Source: an uncultured Oscillospiraceae bacterium (GTDB lineage Bacteria > Bacillota > Clostridia > Oscillospirales > Acutalibacteraceae). From it: a DNA stretch of 21,888 nucleotides. Position numbers and translations under genes: made by a program. The stretch is taken from NCBI GenBank assembly GCA_910588415.1, contig CAJUPK010000023.1:1-21888 (forward strand), read 5' to 3'. Shown piece by piece: positions 13,993 to 19,946 of the stretch; position 1 is the stretch's first letter, and each line of letters starts with the position of its first letter. Below the pieces are notes generated by a model, which was not told the origin of the DNA, searched no databases, and saw only the letters and a program-made list of their open reading frames with translations.

Positions 13993-14963
13993 CCCTTAAT
14001 TTTAAACATGGCCTGAACAGCCCGGTACATGCGCCGGGTCAGCAGCCAGAGCAGAAGCTGCCGCTGTTTTCCCAGCCTGGACAGGTAGGGGTTCTGCCGC
14101 CAGCCGGGGAAGTGTTCCTCCGCGTACTGCCGCAGCTCTTTCAGCAACGGGTGGCGGGGGTCCCCGCGCAGCACCCGCACCGAGGCGGTGAGATACACAT
14201 GGAACAGGGTGAGATACTCCAGCTCCTGCCGGTACTCCTCAAAAAGGCCCTGCTCCTGGTACCAGCCCAAAATATCCGTAAAGGCGTCCATAATCTCCCG
14301 GTTGCGGTCCAACGTGGCGCTGTTCATGATGGAGCCGGGCCTTTGCAGATAGTTGTAGCCCACATAGCCTGTATAGACCACCTTTTGGCAGTTGGGCAGC
14401 AGCTTCAGGGTGGTGCGGATGTCCTCGTACCAGACCCGGGGGGGATAGCGCACGCCTGTTTTTTGGAACAGCTCTGTTTTATAGAGCCTGCACCAGGCGC
14501 TGGGCGCGGCCAGCAGCACGTCTTTCTGCTGGCGGGGATCCAGGGCCGTATCCTTGGGCAGGTCCTCTTGAAAGACCCCCAGCTCCCGGTCCTGGAGGTC
14601 CACGGTGCGGAAGGCAAAGCAGGCCATGTCCGCGCCAGTGGTCTCAGCGGCCTCCAGGGCTTTTTGCAGGGTTTCCGGCTCCAGCCAGTCATCGCTGTCC
14701 GGGAACAGAATCCACTCCCCCTGGGCAGCCTCCAGGCCTGTGTTCCTGGCTCCGCCCAGGCCCCGGTTCTCCTGGTGGATCACCCGTATCCGGGGATCCC
14801 GCTGGGCAATGGCCTCGCACAAGTCCCCGCTGCCATCCGTAGAGCCGTCGTCAACCAGCAGCAGCTCAAAGTCATGCTCCGTCTGTTCCAGCACAGAGCG
14901 GACGCATTTTTCCAGGTAGTCCTTCACATTATAGACAGGGACCACCACGCTGGCCTTGGGCAT
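13989..14963 (-). CDS. GT2-family glycosyltransferase
   Basis: This 324-residue inverting glycosyltransferase should add a sugar from a nucleotide donor to the growing glycan. The GT-A fold begins with SVVVPVYNV (5-13), has VDDGSTDGS with D38/D39, the metal-binding D89-S-D91 in LFPDSDDW, and YEDI (179-182) carrying the likely catalytic base. The C-terminal 100 residues are helical and basic and probably sit on the membrane. The sugar cannot be predicted. The ATG at 14963 has an AAAGGAGG site about 7 nt upstream, and a near-consensus promoter lies at 15039-15067, so this is the first gene of the envelope cluster. Confidence 0.9.
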   Translation of the reverse strand: MPKASVVVPVYNVKDYLEKCVRSVLEQTEHDFELLLVDDGSTDGSGDLCEAIAQRDPRIRVIHQENRGLGGARNTGLEAAQGEWILFPDSDDWLEPETLQKALEAAETTGADMACFAFRTVDLQDRELGVFQEDLPKDTALDPRQQKDVLLAAPSAWCRLYKTELFQKTGVRYPPRVWYEDIRTTLKLLPNCQKVVYTGYVGYNYLQRPGSIMNSATLDRNREIMDAFTDILGWYQEQGLFEEYRQELEYLTLFHVYLTASVRVLRGDPRHPLLKELRQYAEEHFPGWRQNPYLSRLGKQRQLLLWLLTRRMYRAVQAMFKIKG

Positions 14964-15038
14964 GGAGCCGCCTCCTTTCAGGGCTTCCGGCTTTGCAGAA
15001 GCGCCCTGTTGCTTCTTTGTCTCTTAAATATTTTTCCT

Positions 15039-15067
15039 ATTATACACATTCCGGCAGATTTTTGCAA
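15039..15067 (-). promoter_or_regulatory. Promoter of the envelope polymer cluster
   Basis: On the minus strand, TTGCAA (15067-15062) and TATAAT (15044-15039) are 17 nt apart. The predicted start is near 15032, giving a leader of about 70 nt before the GT2 gene. Its -35 box is only 10 bp from the -35 box of the divergent plus-strand promoter at 15078-15106. Confidence 0.75.
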
Positions 15068-15077
15068 GCCCCGGGCC

Positions 15078-15106
15078 TTGTCAAGAGCCCCTTTCCATAG
15101 TATAAT
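15078..15106 (+). promoter_or_regulatory. Promoter of the SLH-GH5 gene
   Basis: TTGTCA (15078-15083) and a perfect TATAAT (15101-15106) are 17 nt apart. The predicted start is near 15113, which gives a leader of about 250 nt that contains the whole repeat element at 15158-15340. It is back to back with the envelope cluster promoter. Confidence 0.75.
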
Positions 15107-15157
15107 TAGGGAGATACATCTACTATTTGTTTGTAATATGCTAAAAATACCTATGGG

Positions 15158-15340
15158 TTTGGGAGTTGGCTGACGAGAGCTCTGCTCCGCGGTCCTGGGC
15201 TTTAGCGCCATGCGGTCGGAGCCGGCGAAGGCGGCTGACGCTTATATGTGGCCTCCGTCGGCACAGAACGCCGGCTCCGGCAAGGCCGCGGGACTTTGTC
15301 CCACACCTAGAGTTATGCTTTTCGTCAGCCAATTCTCAAA
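15158..15340 (+). repeat. MITE-like element with 18-bp terminal inverted repeats (copy 3)
   Basis: A 183-bp element has terminal inverted repeats of 18 nt (15158-15175 and 15323-15340) that differ at two positions. Inside is the dispersed two-hairpin core at 15251-15307: GTCGGC pairs with GCCGGC around loop ACAGAAC, then GGGAC pairs with GTCCC around TTT. No transposase is encoded. A clean target-site duplication is not visible; a CCTAT pentamer lies near each end (15150-15154, 15342-15346). It fills most of the GH5 leader and ends 10 bp before the ribosome site. Confidence 0.7.
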
Positions 15341-15365
15341 TCCTATACACAAGGAGGAATCCCTT

Positions 15366-16937
15366 ATGAACGCTGCTTCTGCCGCTTTGCGGTCCGCTGT
15401 AGCCCTGGTGCTGAGCCTGGCCCTGAGCTGCACCGTGTACGCCTCTCCAGCCCCCCAACGGGTCTTTACCGACGTGGCCCCAGGCAGCTGGTATGAGGCC
15501 GAAGTGCTGGAAATGGCCCGGCAGGGCTGGCTGAAAGGGTACGCGGACGGCAGTTTCAAGCCCAACCAGACCATAACTGCCGCGGAGTTTGCCACAGTGA
15601 CCGCCCGGTGCGCCGGGGTCTCCGGCACGCCTACAGGCAGCCACTGGGCCTCTGGCTATCTGCAGGCAGGCCTGGACCGGGGCTGGTACGACTGGGACGA
15701 ACTGCCCCCAACAGGGGAAACGTTTAACCAGCCCATCTGCCGCCAGCTGGCTGTGAAGCTGCTGATGCGGGCCCTTCTGCCGGACGAACGGGGGGATTAT
15801 ACCACGGAATCCCAAAAGATGACAGACTTTGACCAGCTGGACGGCCGGTACTATGAGCCCGTGCTGGCGGCCTATGCCTGCGGGGTGGTCAAGGGGGACA
15901 ATGCCGGACGGTTTAACCCTAAAAAGAGCCTTAGCCGGGCAGAGGCCTGCATGTTGATCTACCGGGCCCAAAAGCGGATGGAGGGCCAGCCCGGCACGCC
16001 TCCGCCGGAGGAGACTCCCGCGCCAGGACCTGTGGAGACCATTGCCGGCGGGGTAAGCGAAAATGGCTGGCTGCAGGTAAAGGGCACTCAGCTGTGCAAT
16101 GAGAAGGGCCAGCCCATTGCCCTGCACGGCATGAGCAGCCACGGCATCCAGTGGTTTGGTTCCTTCGCCGGGGAGCAGGCCATTCAGAACACAGCCGGGC
16201 AGGGGGCCAACCTGTTCCGGGTGGCCATGTATACAGGAGAAAACGGCTATCTCAGCCAGCCGGAGGCCATAAAAAAGCAGGCTCTTGCCGCTGTGGACGC
16301 GGCCATCCGCCAGGACATGTACGTGATTATCGACTGGCACATCCTCTCGGACGGCAACCCCATGGACCATCTGGCGGAAGCCCAGGCTTTCTTTCAGGAG
16401 ATAGCCGGGCGCTACAAAGATCAGCCGGCGGTGCTGTACGAGATCTGCAACGAGCCCAACGGCGGCGCGGACTGGGGCAGGCACATCAAGCCCTACGCAG
16501 AGGCCGTGGTAAAGACCATCCGGGAACAGTCGCCCAAGGGGGTCATCCTGATTGGAAGCAGCACCTGGAGCCAGGACGTACACCTGGCCGCTGCGGACCC
16601 GGTACAGGGTGAAAACCTGATGTACACCCTGCACTTCTATGCCGGGACCCATGGCTCATGGCTGCGGGACCGGGCCGAGGCCGCCATGAAGGCCGGACTG
16701 CCCATTTTTGTCAGCGAATGGGGCACCAGCGCGGCGGACGGCAATGGCGGGGTATTTTTGAAGGAATCCCGGGAGTGGGTGGACTGGATGGACCAAAAGG
16801 GGATCAGCTGGGCCAACTGGTCCCTGTGCGACAAGAGCGAGACCTCGGCGGCCCTGAAGCCAGGGACAGACCCCAAGGCCAAGTGGACCGAAAAGGATCT
16901 GAGCGAATCCGGGAAGTTTGTGTTTAAACAGTTCTAA
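15366..16937 (+). CDS. SLH-anchored GH5 endoglucanase-like glycosidase
   Basis: This 523-residue secreted enzyme probably hydrolyses beta-1,4-glucan or a related glycan at the cell surface. A signal peptide covers 1-26, with likely cleavage after VYA. Three SLH repeats follow (about 32-84, 90-138, 155-207), which bind a secondary cell-wall polymer. Only the third keeps an RAE motif (SRAE, 190-193); the first has TAAE and the second is degenerate. A Pro/Thr linker spans 208-225. The GH5 domain (about 232-523) resembles subfamily GH5_2: LHGMSSHGIQWFG, R285, DWH (323-325), the acid/base E363 in NEP, H423/Y425, the nucleophile E451 in SEWG and W485 in WANWS. The ATG at 15366 follows AAGGAGGAA at 15351-15359; the longer open frame lies in the repeat. 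Cellulase against another beta-glucanase cannot be settled here. Confidence 0.92.
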   Translation: MNAASAALRSAVALVLSLALSCTVYASPAPQRVFTDVAPGSWYEAEVLEMARQGWLKGYADGSFKPNQTITAAEFATVTARCAGVSGTPTGSHWASGYLQAGLDRGWYDWDELPPTGETFNQPICRQLAVKLLMRALLPDERGDYTTESQKMTDFDQLDGRYYEPVLAAYACGVVKGDNAGRFNPKKSLSRAEACMLIYRAQKRMEGQPGTPPPEETPAPGPVETIAGGVSENGWLQVKGTQLCNEKGQPIALHGMSSHGIQWFGSFAGEQAIQNTAGQGANLFRVAMYTGENGYLSQPEAIKKQALAAVDAAIRQDMYVIIDWHILSDGNPMDHLAEAQAFFQEIAGRYKDQPAVLYEICNEPNGGADWGRHIKPYAEAVVKTIREQSPKGVILIGSSTWSQDVHLAAADPVQGENLMYTLHFYAGTHGSWLRDRAEAAMKAGLPIFVSEWGTSAADGNGGVFLKESREWVDWMDQKGISWANWSLCDKSETSAALKPGTDPKAKWTEKDLSESGKFVFKQF

Positions 16938-16941
16938 AAAC

Positions 16942-16982
16942 AAAAGAGCCGGCGGGAGGAGCTGTCCCTGCCGGCTCTTTTT
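16942..16982. terminator. Bidirectional intrinsic terminator
   Basis: A 12-bp stem (16942-16953 with 16970-16981) with a GC-rich core, AGAGCCGGC, is followed by T on the plus strand and, read in reverse, by TTTTGTTTTT. It lies between the convergent stop codons of the GH5 gene (16937) and the secreted-protein gene (17013), and can serve both. Confidence 0.9.
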
Positions 16983-17012
16983 GCCTATTTTTTTCATAGT
17001 ACACCCATTATT

Positions 17013-17807
17013 TTATTGCACGATTTTCCCGTAGAGGTCCAGGTCGGCCACACATTGATCGTACTCCTCTTTGGTGATGAACCCGCTCTCGTAGTTCTCC
17101 CTATAGACCTCCAGCTGCTCTCTCCGGGCCTTCTCCCCGTCCACCTCTTCATCCAGGTGGGGGGAGAGGAACACCTTGCCAGGCAGTTCCTCCTGGGTCT
17201 CGATATTGCGGTACAGGCCCTGGCTGTCCAGCACATAGGCCCCCTGTATCAGGCCGTTGATGGTGTAGTAGTCCCCTTCGGTCTCAAAAGCTCCGCCAAA
17301 GGTGGGACGGCGCAAAAACAGCAGGTACTCGTCCTCTTGGTTCAGCTGGGGAGAGCAGTCGTACACCTCCGTGTAATTGTCCACCGTGCCGCCCTCTATC
17401 CGCACATAGACTGTATCCGCATAGGGCTGGCCCTTTAGAACATTTGCGATGGTGAAATAGTGGTCTGTATAGACCTGAGTCCAGCTGGGCGTGGTGGCAT
17501 GGCTGACCTGGAATGCCTCGGACTGGCCAGTGATTTTCCCGGTGGCAATGACCGCGGAGTCCTCCAGAAGATCGTCTATGCTGCGGTAGGCCAGGCAGCC
17601 CTGGACACAGCGGGTGGGGTGCAGATACCGGACCAGCCCTTGGTGCATGTAGCCAAGCCCCTCCTTAGAGTGCTGGACAATGGCAGCCACTGCCTCCTGC
17701 ACAGAGGAAGGGCCGCTTTTTGCACAGGCGGGCAGGGGGATGGCGGCCAGGCAGAAAATCAGGGTTAGGGCAATGGTCCATGGATTTGCTTTTGAGCGTG
17801 TATGCAT
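17013..17807 (-). CDS. Secreted protein or lipoprotein of unknown function
   Basis: I do not recognise this 264-residue protein. It has a basic N-terminus, a hydrophobic segment (about 11-25) and LPAC at 25-28, which could be a lipobox with C28 as the anchored residue, although the proline is atypical; simple secretion is the alternative. The central region (about 80-165: DLLEDSAVIATGKITG, then TDHYFTIANVLKGQP, then a GGTVDNY turn and DEYLLFLRR) reads as beta-strands and resembles small beta-sandwich domains seen in clostridial surface proteins. The C-terminal 50 residues are charged and helical. The ATG at 17807 is chosen because a GAAGGAGGGG site lies 6 nt upstream; the frame is open to 17825 but that would include the ribosome site. 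It is convergent with the GH5 gene. No clear promoter was found. Confidence 0.75.
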   Translation of the reverse strand: MHTRSKANPWTIALTLIFCLAAIPLPACAKSGPSSVQEAVAAIVQHSKEGLGYMHQGLVRYLHPTRCVQGCLAYRSIDDLLEDSAVIATGKITGQSEAFQVSHATTPSWTQVYTDHYFTIANVLKGQPYADTVYVRIEGGTVDNYTEVYDCSPQLNQEDEYLLFLRRPTFGGAFETEGDYYTINGLIQGAYVLDSQGLYRNIETQEELPGKVFLSPHLDEEVDGEKARREQLEVYRENYESGFITKEEYDQCVADLDLYGKIVQ

Positions 17808-18031
17808 GGTTTTCCCCTCCTTCATTTATAAAGTCGCAATCCCGGTGGGGATATTGGAAATGGCCAGCCGCTTTTTCAATTTTTCGACGGTTCATGGGCT
17901 GACGGCTTTTCCATTTGATTGGTCTGCGGCACGCAAACAGGTACGCGAATATGGTATATTTCGCTTAATGTATCCACTGCTATAGAAATAAAATAGAACA
18001 TATTTTACAATTTTCTAGTTTTCTTTAAAAT

Positions 18032-18063
18032 TAGTTGCCTTCGCAACTACTTTGCTGTATAAT
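18032..18063 (+). promoter_or_regulatory. Promoter with overlapping operator-like inverted repeat (ABC exporter operon)
   Basis: TTGCCT (18035-18040) and TATAAT (18058-18063) are 17 nt apart, preceded by an AT-rich stretch that may act as an UP element. A perfect 7-bp inverted repeat, TAGTTGC-CTTC-GCAACTA (18032-18049), covers the -35 box and part of the spacer, the usual place for a repressor operator. MarR-family regulators of ABC exporters often bind such repeats, but no regulator gene is present. The gap 17808-18182 otherwise holds an imperfect palindrome near 17944-17963, the leader hairpin and a second TATAAT (18155-18160) without a good -35. Confidence 0.65.
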
Positions 18064-18079
18064 TCTAGTAAACGGGTTT

Positions 18080-18104
18080 GCAGAAGAAGATTTTCTTCTT
18101 TTGC
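18080..18104 (+). promoter_or_regulatory. Leader hairpin before the ABC exporter genes
   Basis: Positions 18080-18090 and 18094-18104 pair over 11 bp in RNA, including one G-U pair, with a 3-nt TTT loop. It lies at the start of the roughly 110-nt leader and is not followed by a T run, so it is not an obvious terminator. It may stabilise the transcript. Confidence 0.4.
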
Positions 18105-18182
18105 GCCGCGTTCGCTGTACCCCTATACCCATGGTTATGGCAGGTTATAGCATATATAATAAAATGGCGAGGTGCGCTGCCT

Positions 18183-19946
18183 ATGAGAATGATCTTCCGT
18201 TACCTAAAGCCCTTTGTTCCCCGCATGAGCCTGGGGCTGTTCATCAAGTTCACTGGCGCGGCTGTGGAGCTGCTGCTGCCCTGGATTTTGTCCTACATGA
18301 TTGACGAGGTGGCCCCCAGCAAGGACATGACCCGCATTGGCTGGTGGGGCGTGGCCATGGTATTGGCCGCCCTTACCGCCTGGGTCACCAATATTCTGGC
18401 CAACCGCATGGCTGCCTGGGTGGCCCAGCACACCACAGAGGCCATCCGCCACGACCTGTTTGCCAAAATCTCAGAGCTCTCCTGCGGGCAGATCGACAGC
18501 TACTCCATCCCCTCTCTGGAGGCCCGTCTGACCACGGACTCCTACCAGATTCACCAGATGCTGGGCATGATGCAGCGCATGGGCGTGCGGGCGCCCATTC
18601 TGCTGGTGGGGGGCATTCTGGTCACCCTGACCCTGGACCCCGTGCTGACCCTGGTGCTGGTGTGTACCCTGCCCTTTATTTCCGTGCTGGTATATACGGT
18701 CTCTAAAAAGGGCGTGCCCCTGTACACCTACTTACAGCAGGGGGTGGACTCCATGGTCCGCGCTGTGCGGGAGACGGTCTCCGGCATCCGGGTGGTGAAG
18801 GCCCTCTCCAAAGTGGACTTTGAGCGGGAGCGCTTTGCCGGAGTAAACGCGGACGTCTCCGCCAGAGAGACCAAGGCCGGCATGACCATGGCCCTGACCA
18901 ATCCCCTGATGAACCTGTTTTTGAACCTGGGCCTTACGGCTGTAATTATTGTGGGCGCTTTCCGGGTAAACGCGGGACTGACCCAGCCGGGAAAGATCAT
19001 CGCCTTTTTGAGCTACTTCACCATCATCCTGAACGCCATGATGGCCATGACCCGGATTTTCGTGTCCTTCTCCCGCAGTTCCGCCAGCGGCAACCGGATT
19101 GCCCAGGTGCTCTCCACCCCGGCGGACCTGCCGGTTGTGCCTGCGTCAGCCTCCCCAGAAAAGGATCCCTGCCATGTGGACTTCTCCCATGTGACCTTCT
19201 CCTATGGAAAAAAGGAGCCCAGCGTGGAGGATATCAGCTTCCAGCTGCGGCAGGGGGAAACCCTGGGGATTCTGGGCGCCACAGGCTGCGGCAAGTCCAC
19301 ACTGGTCAACCTGCTGATGCGCCTATACGACGCGGACCAGGGGTCCATCTCCCTGAACGGCCGCCCCATTGCCTCCATTCCCCCCGAGGAGCTGCACACC
19401 AAGTTTGGGGTGGTGTTCCAGAACGATGTGCTGTTTGCGGACACCATCCGAGAGAACATTGACTTTGGCCGGGGCCTGTCCGATGAGGAGATCGAGAAGG
19501 CCGCCCGCTGTGCCCAAGCCATGGAGTTTATCTCTGGGCTGGCGGATGGCTTTGACCACATGCTTACCTCCAAGGGCACCAATCTGTCCGGCGGCCAGAA
19601 GCAGCGGGTGCTGATTGCCCGGGCCCTGGCCGGCACCCCGGAGTTTTTGATTTTAGACGACTCCTCCTCTGCTTTGGACTACCGCACAGACGCGGCCCTG
19701 CGCCAGGCCCTGCGCCGGGAATATGCCGGGGTGACCACGGTGATTATTGCCCAGCGGGTCAGCTCCATCCTCCACGCGGACCATATTCTGGTGCTGGAAG
19801 AGGGCAGGGAGCTGGGCTATGGCACCCACCAGGAGCTGATGGAGCGCTGCGGCGTGTACCGGGAGATTGCTGTGTCCCAGATGGGACAGGGCGGCGGGGA
19901 CACCCCCTGCCAGCCCGCAATGGTTAGAGAAGGGAGGGAGAGCTGA
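18183..19946 (+). CDS. ABC exporter half-transporter with degenerate ATPase site
   Basis: This 587-residue type IV (B-family) exporter half pairs with the next gene product to form a heterodimeric exporter like LmrCD, BmrCD or TM287/288. Six transmembrane helices lie in 1-300. The nucleotide-binding domain spans about 330-565: Walker A GATGCGKST (365-373), Q-loop Q413, signature LSGGQ (468-472), Walker B FLILD (488-492). The residue after Walker B is D493 where a catalytic glutamate is expected, and the switch histidine is replaced by Q524 (IIAQRVSS). Both changes are typical of the non-catalytic site in such heterodimers. I set the start at ATG 18183, after GAGGTG; the frame is open to a TTG at 18078, but that part is leader. 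The stop overlaps the next ATG (TGATG). The cargo is unknown; drugs or lipids are usual for the family. Confidence 0.92.
   Translation: MRMIFRYLKPFVPRMSLGLFIKFTGAAVELLLPWILSYMIDEVAPSKDMTRIGWWGVAMVLAALTAWVTNILANRMAAWVAQHTTEAIRHDLFAKISELSCGQIDSYSIPSLEARLTTDSYQIHQMLGMMQRMGVRAPILLVGGILVTLTLDPVLTLVLVCTLPFISVLVYTVSKKGVPLYTYLQQGVDSMVRAVRETVSGIRVVKALSKVDFERERFAGVNADVSARETKAGMTMALTNPLMNLFLNLGLTAVIIVGAFRVNAGLTQPGKIIAFLSYFTIILNAMMAMTRIFVSFSRSSASGNRIAQVLSTPADLPVVPASASPEKDPCHVDFSHVTFSYGKKEPSVEDISFQLRQGETLGILGATGCGKSTLVNLLMRLYDADQGSISLNGRPIASIPPEELHTKFGVVFQNDVLFADTIRENIDFGRGLSDEEIEKAARCAQAMEFISGLADGFDHMLTSKGTNLSGGQKQRVLIARALAGTPEFLILDDSSSALDYRTDAALRQALRREYAGVTTVIIAQRVSSILHADHILVLEEGRELGYGTHQELMERCGVYREIAVSQMGQGGGDTPCQPAMVREGRES

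Noticed and set aside
17944..17963. Imperfect palindrome near GCGAATAT...ATATTTCGC as an operator
   Set aside because: The arms differ by an extra base and no promoter could be placed beside it on either strand.
18078..18182. N-terminal extension of the first ABC protein from a TTG codon
   Set aside because: It would translate the leader hairpin and has no ribosome site; the ATG at 18183 fits family N-termini.
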